Source: Oscillospiraceae bacterium (GTDB lineage: Bacteria > Bacillota > Clostridia > Oscillospirales > Oscillospiraceae). Taken from it: a stretch of 64,000 bases of DNA. Positions 43,006 through 52,865 of this stretch are shown one piece after another; position 1 is the stretch's first letter, and each line of letters starts with the position of its first letter. Under the pieces are notes generated by a model, which did not search any database, was not told the origin of the DNA, and saw only the letters and a list, made by a program, of their open reading frames with translations. Location of the stretch: the NCBI GenBank assembly GCA_015067795.1, contig SVLU01000006.1, positions 1 through 64,000 on the forward strand. Direction: 5' to 3'. The translations under genes were made by a program, and so were the position numbers.

Positions 43006-44610
43006 TTACTGTTCTTTTGGTGCCGGACCGTCTGTACCCTGGGGCTTTGGCTTGTTTGGCTTGTTTGGCTTGCGGTGGTAATAGCTGCGGTTGCCCTTGC
43101 CCTTATAGTTGTTATGGTGGTTATTGGGCTTCTTCTGCTCGCCGCCCTGTACAGGCTTCTCCTGCTTCGGAGCATCCTTGCGAACCTGCTCATTCTGAGG
43201 CTTGTTATGATTATTCGGCTTCGGTCCATGAGGCTTCTGATTGTGAGGCTTCTGTCCCTGTGGTCTTGGCTCACCGGACTTCTGCTCGTTTGGTTTCTGT
43301 TCAACCGGCTTCTGCTGACCCTGAGGCTTCTTTTCACCATCAGGTCTTGGTTTGCGGTTATTGTTTTTAGGCTTATTATTCTGCTTTGGCTTCTGTTCAG
43401 ACTTTTCACCCTGTTCAGGAGCTTTTTCAGGCTTGGGTTTGTTCGGTTTCTGAGTCTGGGGCTTTTGCTGACCCTGCTGCTTCTGCTGTCCCTGAGGCTT
43501 CTGGCCCTTATAGTTTTTATCCTGCTTGGGCTTGCGGGGCTTGTTTTCCTGCTTCTGTTCCTGCTTTGGTTCTTCGACAGGCTTTGGCTCGGTCGGCTGC
43601 TTCGGCTTGCGGTCCTGCTTTGGACGCTGGTCGTTCTTTTTCTTTTCCGGCTTCGGTGGAACCGGCTTTTCTTCCTTTGGCTTTGCAAGCTCGCTCTTAA
43701 CATCAAGCTTTGGTTCAGGCTTCTTTGGCTGCTTTTCAGGGATAATGCCCTCGGCACGAAGTCTCGCCTGCTCTGTGAGATATTCGGCACGCTTTGCCTT
43801 GCCACCCAGCACTTCCAGCTCGTCAAAGCCGAAATTCTTGATGGCACTATCAGACGGGTCTTCCATGTGTACTCTTGCCTTGCGGCGGAGCAGGTTAACA
43901 TCAACTACCGAACCCTTGCCTGCAGGAGTTTCAACGAACGCGTCAACCTTCGGAGCATCCTTAACAAGATCCTCATAGGCATCCTGCTCGTACTTAAGAC
44001 AACACATAAGTCTGCCGCAGGTACCTGAAATCTTTGTTGGATTAAGAGACAGCCCCTGAGTTTTCGCCATCTTTATGGACACAGGCTGGAAATCATCCAA
44101 AAACTGTGCACAGCAGAAAGGTCTGCCGCAGATACCAAGTCCGCCCATCATTCTCGCCTCGTCACGAACACCGATCTGACGCAGCTCTATCCTTGTCTTG
44201 AACACGGACGCAAGATCTTTAACAAGATCACGGAAGTCAACTCTGCCGTCGGAGGTGAAGAAGAACAGTATTTTTGTGCTTTCAAAGTTGTACTCAACGT
44301 CAACCAGCTTCATGTCAAGACCGTGCTTCTTGATCTTCTCCTGACAGATGGCAAGAGCCTCTGCTTCCTTAATTTTGTTTTCCTTATTGTGGGCAATGTC
44401 CTCTTCAGTTGCAACGCGAATTACGGGACGAAGCGGGAGTACCAGGTCTTCGTCGGGAACCTCGTGATTGCCTCTGACACATTCGGCAAATTCCAGGCCC
44501 TTGGAGGTCTCAACGATAACGCTCTGCCCCTTCTCCGCCTGAATTCCGTTATTATCGAAATAATAGGATTTGCCCTTGTTTTTAAATCTAACACTGATAA
44601 CTTCTGTCAA
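43006..44610 (-). CDS. ricT: RicT/YaaT (PSP1 domain) with long basic disordered tail
   Basis: 534 residues. The first ~285 match RicT: PSP1 core, and the conserved cysteines in GLGICGRPFCCAQF and GTCGRLMCCLKYEQD, which in the Ric (Y) complex hold an Fe-S cluster. That complex assists RNase Y in mRNA maturation and supports sporulation and competence. Residues ~290-534 are low complexity, dominated by Lys, Pro, Gln and Asn (QGQQK, KPNKPK, HNQKPH repeats) and ending in a GNRSYYHRKPNKP stretch. B. subtilis RicT is about 275 residues, so the tail nearly doubles it and looks RNA-binding. holB lies just upstream, the conserved neighbour. Confidence 0.9.
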   Translation of the reverse strand: MTEVISVRFKNKGKSYYFDNNGIQAEKGQSVIVETSKGLEFAECVRGNHEVPDEDLVLPLRPVIRVATEEDIAHNKENKIKEAEALAICQEKIKKHGLDMKLVDVEYNFESTKILFFFTSDGRVDFRDLVKDLASVFKTRIELRQIGVRDEARMMGGLGICGRPFCCAQFLDDFQPVSIKMAKTQGLSLNPTKISGTCGRLMCCLKYEQDAYEDLVKDAPKVDAFVETPAGKGSVVDVNLLRRKARVHMEDPSDSAIKNFGFDELEVLGGKAKRAEYLTEQARLRAEGIIPEKQPKKPEPKLDVKSELAKPKEEKPVPPKPEKKKNDQRPKQDRKPKQPTEPKPVEEPKQEQKQENKPRKPKQDKNYKGQKPQGQQKQQGQQKPQTQKPNKPKPEKAPEQGEKSEQKPKQNNKPKNNNRKPRPDGEKKPQGQQKPVEQKPNEQKSGEPRPQGQKPHNQKPHGPKPNNHNKPQNEQVRKDAPKQEKPVQGGEQKKPNNHHNNYKGKGNRSYYHRKPNKPNKPKPQGTDGPAPKEQ

Positions 44611-44636
44611 AATATTTCCTCATTTCCAATTCGGCA

Positions 44637-45419
44637 CTACACCAGTCCCGCCATGAACAGTCCTGTGATATGGCCGACACCTACGTTATAGGTGGAATAT
44701 ATATCTGTTTTTTCAAGTATTTCTATAATATCCAACAGCTTTTCTGCGGCTTCCGCATCGTTGGCTATGGATGCATTTTTAAGTCTTGCCATTGCCAGGA
44801 GCTTCATATCCCCGGCGAGCTGAGTAAACTCCAATCTGGAAAGCTTATCAAGAGAGAAGCAAGCCTGCATAACAGCCTCCCTGTTCCCGGATGAAAATAC
44901 ATCAAGGATCTCAGCGGCTTTTGTGTTCTTCTCAGGATCCCGCACGGTCGCCGCAAGACGTACCTCAACACAGCGTGAACGCACCGTCTGCAGAAGAGAA
45001 CCCGAATTTTCCGTCACAAGGATAAAGCAGCAATGGGATGGCGGCTCTTCAAGAAGCTTCAGGAAAGCATTCTGTGCCGCAGGATTCATAGTCTCCGCTT
45101 CGCTTATGATGTAAGCTTTCCTTTCGGAGTCGTTTGGTAAAACGGCGGCCTCCGCCTTAAGTGCCCTAATCTGATCCACATAAATGGAACTTTTATCCTT
45201 TTCCCGCTTTATGATACTGATATCGGGATGGATATTCTCCGCAGCCTTGCGGCAGTGGGAACACATCCCGCAGGGCTTTCCATCCCCGGAGCACACCACC
45301 GCAGCGGCAAGCTCATGGGCTAACCTGTCCTTTTCAGAGTCGGCAGACCCTGAAAGAATATAGGCATGGGAAAGTTTGTTATTTGAAAAATATTTCTTAA
45401 ACACTGAAAAATAATTCAT
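44637..45419 (-). CDS. holB: DNA polymerase III delta' subunit
   Basis: 260 residues, AAA+ clamp-loader fold. HAYILSGSADSEKDRLAHELA is the start; a CGMCSHCRK zinc cluster and EPPSHCCFILVTE with RSRCVEVRLA follow. The P-loop is degenerate, as usual for delta'. It is 26 nt upstream of ricT, the common Firmicute order. Confidence 0.9.
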   Translation of the reverse strand: MNYFSVFKKYFSNNKLSHAYILSGSADSEKDRLAHELAAAVVCSGDGKPCGMCSHCRKAAENIHPDISIIKREKDKSSIYVDQIRALKAEAAVLPNDSERKAYIISEAETMNPAAQNAFLKLLEEPPSHCCFILVTENSGSLLQTVRSRCVEVRLAATVRDPEKNTKAAEILDVFSSGNREAVMQACFSLDKLSRLEFTQLAGDMKLLAMARLKNASIANDAEAAEKLLDIIEILEKTDIYSTYNVGVGHITGLFMAGLV

Positions 45420-45432
45420 CGCAATTCAATTT

Positions 45433-45513
45433 TGTCACCCGGAAAGCCGTTTACGGCTCGTGGCAATCTTTTGCAATTAAGATTCCCACGTCGCTTCGCT
45501 CCTCGGAATGACA
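45433..45513. repeat. MITE-like element, copy 6 (left end diverged)
   Basis: TGTCACCCGGAAAGCCG, hairpin AGCCG-ttta-CGGCT, GTGGCAATCTT, then AAGATTCCCACGTCGCTTCG and CTCGGAATGACA. It fills the gap between the DUF1846 gene and holB. Confidence 0.8.
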
Positions 45514-45519
45514 TAGTGA

Positions 45520-47004
45520 CTATTTGTGATAAAGCTTGCTTGACTGATACTCCGGCTCACAGGTCATGGTGATGCCCAGCTTTGACATAACGGAGCTGTC
45601 CACCCGGGAGAGAATAACCGTGGAATGGGCATCGCAGTTGCGAAGCTTTTCCAACTGTTTCATAGCTATTTCAGCTCTTGGATCTGTGGAAGCGGAAATT
45701 GAAAGTGCCACAAGAATTTCATCCGTATGGAGTCTGGGATTTTTACTTCCCATGTGAGTGGTCTTTAAAGCCTGCACAGGCTGAATGAAGCTGGTTGGGA
45801 TAAGATGTGCCTTGTCATCAATACCGCCAAGAGCCTTGAGAGCATTCAGCAGCATCGCCGAAACCGCGCCGAGAAGCTCCGTGGTCTTACCTGTAATAAT
45901 TCTGCCGTCGGGAAGCTCAATGGATGCGGCAGGCTCGCCTGTTTCCTCCGCCTTTTTAATTGCAGCACCAACCACCTCACGGTATTCGGAGGTGATACCC
46001 GCACGCTTCATAAGCAGCTCGATCTTAAGTATATCCGTACCGTCAGACTCACCGCGGCGCTTATTGCACAGAGCGGTATAATATCTGCGTACTATTTCAC
46101 GCTTTGCCGCATCGCAAACTGCCTCGTCATCGGTAATGCAGTGACCAACCATGTTTACACCCATATCCGTTGGGGACTTATAGGGAGACTGACCGTAAAT
46201 ACGCTCAAACATCGCATTGAGAACAGGGAATATCTCCACGTCACGGTTATAGTTTACCGCAACCTCGTCATGTGCCTCAATATGGAATGGGTCGATCATA
46301 TTTACGTCGGAAAGGTCAGCAGTAGCGGCTTCGTATGCAAGGTTTACAGGATGCTTGAGAGCAAGATTCCATACCGGGAATGTCTCGTACTTTGCATAGC
46401 CGGAAACGATACCTCTCTGGAAATCGTTGTAAAGCTGGCTGAGACATACTGCCATCTTGCCGCTGCCCGGGCCCGGTGCGGTTACAACGATAAGAGAACG
46501 GCTTGTTTCTATATATTCATTCTTGCCGAAGCCTTCTTCGCTTACGATGCTGGTAATTTCTGTTGGATAGCCTTCGATTGTATAATGACGATAAACCCTG
46601 ATACCGAGACTCTCCAGCCTTGTCTGAAACATCTCAACAGACGACTGACCGTTAAAGCGTGTTATAACAACACTGCCAACAAACAGACCAAAGTGTCTGA
46701 ATACGTCAATAAGACGCAGTACATCCTGATCGTAGGTGATACCAAGGTCACCTCTTATCTTATTCTTTTCAATATCCTCGGCATTGATAACAATGATGAT
46801 TTCCGCCTGGTCCTTAAGCTGATGGAGCATATTCAATTTGCTTTCAGGCTGAAAGCCCGGCAGTACACGGGAGGCATGGAAATCGTCAAAGAGCTTTCCG
46901 CCAAATTCAAGATACAGCTTTCCGCCGAACTGGTCAATGCGGTCCATGATTTCCTTTGACTGTTCTCTCAGATACTTGTCATTGTCGAATCCCACTTTAA
47001 ACAC
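45520..47004 (-). CDS. DUF1846 family protein
   Basis: About 494 residues. The body matches the DUF1846 family (FKVGFDNDKYLREQSKEI, INAEDIEKNKIRGDLGITYD, VVTAPGPGSGKMAVCLSQLY). The family is widespread in Firmicutes; no firm function is known to me. The GTG at 47004 is preferred because AGAGGGGG lies just upstream; an ATG at 47034 would overlap that site. VTAPGPGSGKMAV looks like a nucleotide-binding loop. Confidence 0.88.
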   Translation of the reverse strand: MFKVGFDNDKYLREQSKEIMDRIDQFGGKLYLEFGGKLFDDFHASRVLPGFQPESKLNMLHQLKDQAEIIIVINAEDIEKNKIRGDLGITYDQDVLRLIDVFRHFGLFVGSVVITRFNGQSSVEMFQTRLESLGIRVYRHYTIEGYPTEITSIVSEEGFGKNEYIETSRSLIVVTAPGPGSGKMAVCLSQLYNDFQRGIVSGYAKYETFPVWNLALKHPVNLAYEAATADLSDVNMIDPFHIEAHDEVAVNYNRDVEIFPVLNAMFERIYGQSPYKSPTDMGVNMVGHCITDDEAVCDAAKREIVRRYYTALCNKRRGESDGTDILKIELLMKRAGITSEYREVVGAAIKKAEETGEPAASIELPDGRIITGKTTELLGAVSAMLLNALKALGGIDDKAHLIPTSFIQPVQALKTTHMGSKNPRLHTDEILVALSISASTDPRAEIAMKQLEKLRNCDAHSTVILSRVDSSVMSKLGITMTCEPEYQSSKLYHK

Positions 47005-47155
47005 AAAGATACCCCCTCTAAGTTGCTGCTGCACACAGCTTTTCTATTATAACAAACATACATATCATTTTACCTTTTTTATATCTGTTTAGTCAATACA
47101 AAATATTTATATTTTTGGTAATGTTTGCAGAATACACAATACCCGCTCTCTTCAC

Positions 47156-47184
47156 TTGATTGTACCGTGATAATATGGTATGCT
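47156..47184 (+). promoter_or_regulatory. Promoter of the membrane metallopeptidase gene
   Basis: TTGATT (47156-47161), 17 nt, TATGCT (47179-47184), with ACAGGAGGA close to the start codon. Confidence 0.55.
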
Positions 47185-47217
47185 TAACAGATAAATATCC
47201 CCACAGGAGGAACTCAC

Positions 47218-49038
47218 ATGGAGCCTAACGAAACTCGTGAAGAGATTCTTGAAATGGAAGAATACATAGAAACCTACGAACTGTCTGAACCAGCCACTCC
47301 CGTAAAACGCAAAAAGAGACTATCCGCAGGCGGTATTGTCCTTATCGTCCTGGGTGTTTTCCTTGCTGTCTGTGTCGCCCTGTTCCTTGGCGCAAGAGCA
47401 ATGGTAAACGGCTGTCTTGGTGATCTTGGCAGAGAGGACATCTCCTTCTCTGAAATGGAATATGTCCGTCCTGATGAAAATGCCATCATTGCAAAGCTTG
47501 ACGGCATCATCGACTCCATCGAAAGCAATACCGGCACCATCTCCGAACAGCTCGACTCCCTGCAGAATTTCAATTCAGACTATTACGACATCTACACCAT
47601 GTACGTTCTGGCACTTATCAAGCACTCTCAGGACATGACCGATGAATATTTCACAGAAGAAGTGGACTTTTTCGGTGAATTCCTGCCGCTTTACTCACAG
47701 AAAACAGAGGAGCTTTTTGTGGCGTGTGCTCAGTCCCAGTATGTTGACAGCTTTGAGGAACAATACTTCGGTATCGGTGCTCTTGAAGATTACAAGGACG
47801 GCACAACCATGACCGACAAAAGCGTTGAGCTTTCTCAGCTCACCTCTGAAATCGTAAACGAATACCTTATCGAATTCGCCGACCCTACCGTCGAATTCCA
47901 CGGTGAGGAGGTCTCGCTCTATGAGCTTCTGGCAAATACCGATATTTCCTATGAGGATTATTATTACGCGCTGGAAAGCTACTACTCCAAGTACAACGAA
48001 AAGTTCGGCGAAATGTACGTCACTCTCGTAAGAAGCAATATGCGTATCGCTCAGGAGATGGGCTATGACTCCTACGAGGAATATATGTACGAAACCTATT
48101 ACAGGGATTACACCCCAGAGGAAGCCGATGAATTTCTGAATGATATCAAGGAATACATAGTTCCTCTCTTCAAGCAGCTCAACGCTGACGGCTGGTACGA
48201 AAGCAGCTATGCCTCCTTTACGGTAACCGAAGAGGATGTAATGAACGCTGTCCGCACCGCAGCAGTTGAAATGGGCGATCCAATAAGCTCCGTCTTCGAC
48301 TATATGGAACGCAATGGGCTTTATGATATCTCCATGTCCGATGTTAAGGAGCAAAACTCCTATACTACATATATCTATAACTACGATGCTCCTTTCATCT
48401 TCATTAACCCATCGGGAACCGATTCCGATATTATGACTCTGGCACATGAATTCGGTCACTTTACGGAAAGCTATATCAACTACGGTTACGAAAGTGGTCT
48501 GGACTGTGACGAATCCGCATCACAGGCGATGGAATATCTGATGCTTTCATATCTGGACTCCACCCTCACAAAGGCACAGATGAATCAGTTATACGAAAAG
48601 AAGCTTCTTGATTCCGTTGAAGTTCTGATCACTCAGAGCTATTACAGCGAATTTGAATCCAGGGTCTATTCTCTGAACTATGCGGACGTTAACCTTGAAA
48701 ATATCAATGCTATCGCAGGCGAATTGGCACAGGAATACGGTCTCACAATTATTGAACCATGGGAGAACTATTACTCCCAAAGCTGGTTTGAGGTTCCTCA
48801 CCTCTTCCAGTCTCCATTCTATGTTATCAGCTACTGCACAAGCTGTGATGCAGCTCTTCAGATCTTTGATACCGCAGAAGAAGATCCCGAAAAGGGCGTT
48901 GAGGTTTATCTCGATCTTATCGACTGGGATTGGAATATGACCTTTGTGGAAAACCTTCAGCGTGCAGGTCTCGATAGTCCGTTTGAGGACGGCAGTATTC
49001 AGGATCGTGCAAATATCATCGAAGAATACTTCTATTAA
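47218..49038 (+). CDS. Membrane-anchored M3-like metallopeptidase
   Basis: 606 residues. A charged N-terminus and one membrane helix (GGIVLIVLGVFLAVCVALFLGA, about residues 38-60) place the rest outside. The zinc motif is HEFGH (His410, Glu411, His414) with CDESASQAMEYL as the likely third-ligand region, as in M3/oligoendopeptidase F. M3 enzymes are usually soluble and cytoplasmic, so the anchored form suggests peptide trimming at the cell surface. It ends 13 nt before topB and is probably co-transcribed. Confidence 0.83.
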   Translation: MEPNETREEILEMEEYIETYELSEPATPVKRKKRLSAGGIVLIVLGVFLAVCVALFLGARAMVNGCLGDLGREDISFSEMEYVRPDENAIIAKLDGIIDSIESNTGTISEQLDSLQNFNSDYYDIYTMYVLALIKHSQDMTDEYFTEEVDFFGEFLPLYSQKTEELFVACAQSQYVDSFEEQYFGIGALEDYKDGTTMTDKSVELSQLTSEIVNEYLIEFADPTVEFHGEEVSLYELLANTDISYEDYYYALESYYSKYNEKFGEMYVTLVRSNMRIAQEMGYDSYEEYMYETYYRDYTPEEADEFLNDIKEYIVPLFKQLNADGWYESSYASFTVTEEDVMNAVRTAAVEMGDPISSVFDYMERNGLYDISMSDVKEQNSYTTYIYNYDAPFIFINPSGTDSDIMTLAHEFGHFTESYINYGYESGLDCDESASQAMEYLMLSYLDSTLTKAQMNQLYEKKLLDSVEVLITQSYYSEFESRVYSLNYADVNLENINAIAGELAQEYGLTIIEPWENYYSQSWFEVPHLFQSPFYVISYCTSCDAALQIFDTAEEDPEKGVEVYLDLIDWDWNMTFVENLQRAGLDSPFEDGSIQDRANIIEEYFY

Positions 49039-49051
49039 TCGGAGAAATATA

Positions 49052-51232
49052 ATGGCAAAAACACTTGTACTGGCGGAAAAGCCCTCTGTTGGACGTGAAA
49101 TAGCCCGGGTTTTGGGCTGTAAGCAAAACGGAAACGGATATATTGAGGGAAGTAAATATGTTGTCACCTGGGGTCTTGGGCATCTTGTGACTCTTGCTGA
49201 CCCAGAGGTTTACGACAAAAGATACCAGCATTGGGAGATGGAGTATCTCCCGATGCTTCCTGAACATCACAAGCTTGTGGTCATTAAGGAGACCTCCGGT
49301 CAGTTTAAAACCGTTCAGAATTTAATGAAGCGTTCAGACATCTCTGATCTTGTAATCGCCACCGATGCCGGTCGCGAGGGTGAGCTTGTTGCCCGATGGA
49401 TAATGATAAAGGCAGGCTGGAAAAAACCGGCTAAACGCCTTTGGATATCCTCCCAGACTGACAGAGCAATCAAAGACGGCTTTGCAAATTTAAAGCCCGC
49501 TTCCGATTATGATGCTCTGTTCAGAGCGGCACAGGCAAGAAGTCAGGCTGACTGGCTTGTGGGTCTTAACGTCACAAGAGCCCTCACCTGTAAATTCAAC
49601 GCCCAGCTTTCAGCGGGCAGAGTGCAGACTCCGACTCTCGCCCTCATAGTTTCCCGTGAGGAGGAAATCAAACGCTTTGTTCCGAAGCCCTACTGGGGTG
49701 TTTCCGCAAAATTAGACGGTTTTAATGCCACATGGCGTGACAGCACAAATTCCGCAAGGACTTTTGATGAACAAAAAGCCGAAGCTATTGCGGCAAAAAT
49801 AAACGGCAAAACCGGCACTCTCACCGCAGTTGTGAAAACCAAAAAGCAAACTCCCCCACCTGCCGCCTATGACCTTACAGAGCTTCAGAGGGACGCCAAC
49901 AAGAAGTTTGCCTATTCCGCTAAAGAGACTCTTTCCATAATGCAGTCCCTTTACGAAAAGCATAAGCTTCTCACTTATCCAAGAACAGATTCACGGTACA
50001 TTTCAGATGACGTTGTGGCAACTCTCCCTGAGCGTATCCGTTCAGTTATGGTGGATGAATATAAGCCTTTAGCCCAAAAGCTTCTGAAAAACCGTCCTTT
50101 GCAGACGAAATATATTGTAAATAACGCAAAAGTATCCGACCATCACGCCATCATCCCAACAGAGGAACAGCCTGAGCTGTGGCGTCTTACAGGTCCTGAA
50201 CGCAATATCTATGACCTTGTAGTCCGTCGTTTCCTTGCGGTTTTAATGCCGCCTTTTGAATACGAGGAAGTCAAGCTCACTCTTAACATTGAGGGTGAGA
50301 CCTTCTCCGCAAGAGGCAAGGCAATAAAAAACCAGGGCTGGAAGGAAGCCTACAACATGAGCTTCACTCTTGACGATGAAGATGTTGATGAGGATGAACA
50401 GGAGCAGCTTCTCCCCGATCTTAGAAAAGGTGATAAGATGAAAGTCCTGTCCTCCAAGGTCACTAAAGGAGCTACCGCACCACCAAAGCGTTATACCGAA
50501 GCCACTCTCCTTTCGGCTATGGAGCATCCCGGCTCTAAAGTTAGCGACAAAGCTTTGAGTAAAATCTTAGAGCAAACAAGCGGTCTGGGTACTCCTGCAA
50601 CAAGAGCCGATATAATCGAAAAGCTGTTTTCAACATTTTATATTGAACGCCGTGGTAAGGAGCTTGTCCCAACTCAAAAGGGCATACAGCTTGTAAATAT
50701 CGTCCCTGACGACCTGCGAAGCCCTGAGCTTACAGCCCTTTGGGAGGACAGGCTGGCTAAAATCGCAAAGAATCAGGAAAAAGACAGCCGATTTATTTCG
50801 GAAATGAAAGAATATGCTTCTAAGCTGGTAACACAGGTAAAAGTTAGTGAAGCAAAATATATCCATCACAATCAGACTAAGGAAAAATGCCCCGACTGCG
50901 GCAAATTCCTTCTTAAAGTCAAGGGTAAGCGTGGAGAAATGCTCGTCTGTCAGGACAGGGAGTGCGGCTACCGCAAGAGCTTGAGCCAGACCACCAATGC
51001 CCGATGCCCCAACTGCCATAAAAAGATGGAACTTCGTGGCGAAGGCGACAAGCAGACCTTCCACTGTGTATGCGGCTACCGTGAAAAGCTCTCCGCATTT
51101 AAGGAACGTAAGTCCAGTCAGGGTGCAGGCAAGGCTGATGTACGCCGCTATATGGCACAGCAGGAAAAGAAAAATGATGGGCCGTCAAATCCAATGGCGG
51201 CACAGCTTGCTAAGTGGCTTGAAAATAACTAA
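49052..51232 (+). CDS. topB: DNA topoisomerase III (TopB-like, type IA)
   Basis: 726 residues from ATG 49052 (GGAGAAATATA upstream). The TOPRIM domain has VLAEKPSVGREIA and DAGREGELVARWI; the catalytic Tyr is in LTYPRTDSRYIS. QADWLVGLNVTRALT and LSAGRVQTPTLALI are typical of TopB. Two C-terminal zinc-ribbon modules (CPDCGKFLL..CQDRECGY; CPNCHKKM..CVCGYREK) follow. It cuts and rejoins single strands to decatenate DNA. Confidence 0.93.
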   Translation: MAKTLVLAEKPSVGREIARVLGCKQNGNGYIEGSKYVVTWGLGHLVTLADPEVYDKRYQHWEMEYLPMLPEHHKLVVIKETSGQFKTVQNLMKRSDISDLVIATDAGREGELVARWIMIKAGWKKPAKRLWISSQTDRAIKDGFANLKPASDYDALFRAAQARSQADWLVGLNVTRALTCKFNAQLSAGRVQTPTLALIVSREEEIKRFVPKPYWGVSAKLDGFNATWRDSTNSARTFDEQKAEAIAAKINGKTGTLTAVVKTKKQTPPPAAYDLTELQRDANKKFAYSAKETLSIMQSLYEKHKLLTYPRTDSRYISDDVVATLPERIRSVMVDEYKPLAQKLLKNRPLQTKYIVNNAKVSDHHAIIPTEEQPELWRLTGPERNIYDLVVRRFLAVLMPPFEYEEVKLTLNIEGETFSARGKAIKNQGWKEAYNMSFTLDDEDVDEDEQEQLLPDLRKGDKMKVLSSKVTKGATAPPKRYTEATLLSAMEHPGSKVSDKALSKILEQTSGLGTPATRADIIEKLFSTFYIERRGKELVPTQKGIQLVNIVPDDLRSPELTALWEDRLAKIAKNQEKDSRFISEMKEYASKLVTQVKVSEAKYIHHNQTKEKCPDCGKFLLKVKGKRGEMLVCQDRECGYRKSLSQTTNARCPNCHKKMELRGEGDKQTFHCVCGYREKLSAFKERKSSQGAGKADVRRYMAQQEKKNDGPSNPMAAQLAKWLENN

Positions 51233-51245
51233 AATAAAATGTAAT

Positions 51246-51324
51246 CGTAGGGAAGGCAGCCCTCTGCCTTCCATCCTCAAGCTGAGAAACAAAAAACGGA
51301 AGGCAGAGGGCTGCCTTCCCTACA
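51246..51324. repeat. REP doublet, stem type A, between topB and rsmA
   Basis: Inverted REPs at 51246-51272 (first base C instead of T) and 51298-51324, 25 nt apart. The rsmA frame is open back through it, but no start signal is seen upstream. Confidence 0.9.
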
Positions 51325-51353
51325 AATGCTTACCGGAAAGAGATGACTGCATA

Positions 51354-52214
51354 ATGGAACTCACAGATATCGGAACAATTAAAAAGCTTCTTGACCGTCA
51401 CGGTTTCAGCTTCTCCAAGGCACTGGGACAGAACTTTCTCATTGCCTCATGGGTGCCTGAGCGTATTGCGGAGGAATCTGGCGTTAATAAGAATGACTGC
51501 GTTTTGGAAATTGGCCCGGGTGTGGGATGCCTTACACAGCAGCTTTCTTACGGTGCGGGCAAGGTAGTTGCAGTTGAGCTTGATAAGCGACTGCCTCCCC
51601 TTCTTGCCGAATCTTTAGCTGACTGTGACAATGTAGAGATTATAAGCGGTGATATTCTGAAAACCGACATTTCTCAGCTTGTAAACGACCGTTTCTGCGG
51701 TCTTAACCCAAAGGTATGTGCCAATCTTCCCTATAACATCACCTCCCCCATCCTCACAACCCTTATCGAAACAAAGCTTTTTGAAACCATAACCGTCATG
51801 GTGCAGAAGGAAGTCGCCCTCCGTATGTGTGCCAAGGCAGGTACATCGGACTACGGTGCTTTCACCGTTTTTGTTAATTACTATACCGAGCCTGAGATAC
51901 TTTTCCACGTACCACCCGGATGCTTTATGCCTCAGCCTAAGGTTACCTCCTCCGTTATTACACTTAAGCGGAGAGATACTATCCCATGGGATATAAAGGA
52001 TGAAAAGCTTTTCTTCCGTGTTGTGAAGGCAAGCTTTGCCCAGAGAAGAAAAACTCTTGTAAACGGTCTTTCCGCAGGCTTCTCTAATCTCACCAAGGAT
52101 GATATTAAAAATATCATTGAAAGCTGCGGCTATGAGCCAAACATCCGCGGCGAGACTCTTGACATTCCGGGCTTTGCCAAGCTCGCCAATGCCATTTACG
52201 ACCATGCGAATTGA
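51354..52214 (+). CDS. rsmA: 16S rRNA dimethyladenosine transferase RsmA (KsgA)
   Basis: 286 residues from ATG 51354. It dimethylates two adenines in the 3' hairpin of 16S rRNA late in 30S assembly. FSKALGQNFLIA, the SAM motif VLEIGPGVGCLT and the catalytic NLPYNITSPI are clear. The end overlaps the glycosylase start by 11 nt. Confidence 0.95.
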   Translation: MELTDIGTIKKLLDRHGFSFSKALGQNFLIASWVPERIAEESGVNKNDCVLEIGPGVGCLTQQLSYGAGKVVAVELDKRLPPLLAESLADCDNVEIISGDILKTDISQLVNDRFCGLNPKVCANLPYNITSPILTTLIETKLFETITVMVQKEVALRMCAKAGTSDYGAFTVFVNYYTEPEILFHVPPGCFMPQPKVTSSVITLKRRDTIPWDIKDEKLFFRVVKASFAQRRKTLVNGLSAGFSNLTKDDIKNIIESCGYEPNIRGETLDIPGFAKLANAIYDHAN

Positions 52215-52779
52215 AAGAGCATTTTTTGAACGTGACACTCTGACGGTTGCCCGGGATCTTATCGGTCAGGTGCTTGTACGGAATTCTCCCGAGGGTATCA
52301 CAAAGGGTATAATCGTGGAAACGGAAGCCTACATGGGCGATAAGGACGCGGCGGCACACAGCTATAAACGTAAAACCGATCGTGTCAGAGTGCAGTTTGG
52401 CCCAAAGGGTGTTGCATATATCTATCTGATTTACGGAATGTATCATTGTTTGAATATCACATCAGGTGCAGAGGGATTGCCTGAGGTTATTCTCATCCGA
52501 GCCATTGAGCCTGTTGATGGTATTGAGATTATGAAAAGCCGCAGAAAAACAGATAAGCTTAAAAATCTCTGCTCAGGTCCGGGCAAGCTCTGCAGGGCGA
52601 TGGATATTGATATGAATTATTACGGAGCTGACCTGTGCAAAGGCAACGAGCTGTACATTGAATACGGTGAAAAGGCGGAATGGGAGGCTTCAAAGCGGAT
52701 AAATATTGATTACGCAGGGGAAGCTGCTGATTATCTGTGGCGTTTTACGAAAAAAGGTTCACCTTTTGTGTCAAAATAA
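52204..52779 (+). CDS. DNA-3-methyladenine glycosylase (AAG/MPG family)
   Basis: 191 residues from ATG 52204, overlapping the rsmA stop. It removes alkylated purines from DNA. The catalytic-site block VETEAYMGDKDAAAHSY and AYIYLIYGMYHCLNI, with SGPGKLCRAMDI, are hallmarks of the family. The coupling to rsmA looks translational. Confidence 0.93.
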   Translation: MRIERAFFERDTLTVARDLIGQVLVRNSPEGITKGIIVETEAYMGDKDAAAHSYKRKTDRVRVQFGPKGVAYIYLIYGMYHCLNITSGAEGLPEVILIRAIEPVDGIEIMKSRRKTDKLKNLCSGPGKLCRAMDIDMNYYGADLCKGNELYIEYGEKAEWEASKRINIDYAGEAADYLWRFTKKGSPFVSK

Positions 52780-52865
52780 TCTCTGCTTTTTAAGCTGAGA
52801 AACGGTTTTTTACCTTTTGACCAAGATTATTCTGAGAATTTTTTGAATTTTTCTTATATTAATAG

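Noticed and set aside
42930..44028. Long open frames opposite and alongside the ricT tail (up to 354 codons, Leu/Trp-rich or Arg/Ser-rich)
   Set aside because: They arise from the repetitive Lys/Pro/Gln codons of the RicT tail read in other frames. They have no ribosome site and no family-like pattern.
51000..51353. N-terminal extension of RsmA reading back through the REP doublet
   Set aside because: It overlaps topB, has no ribosome site, and the family starts near ATG 51354; the frame is open only because the REPs contain no stop in that phase.
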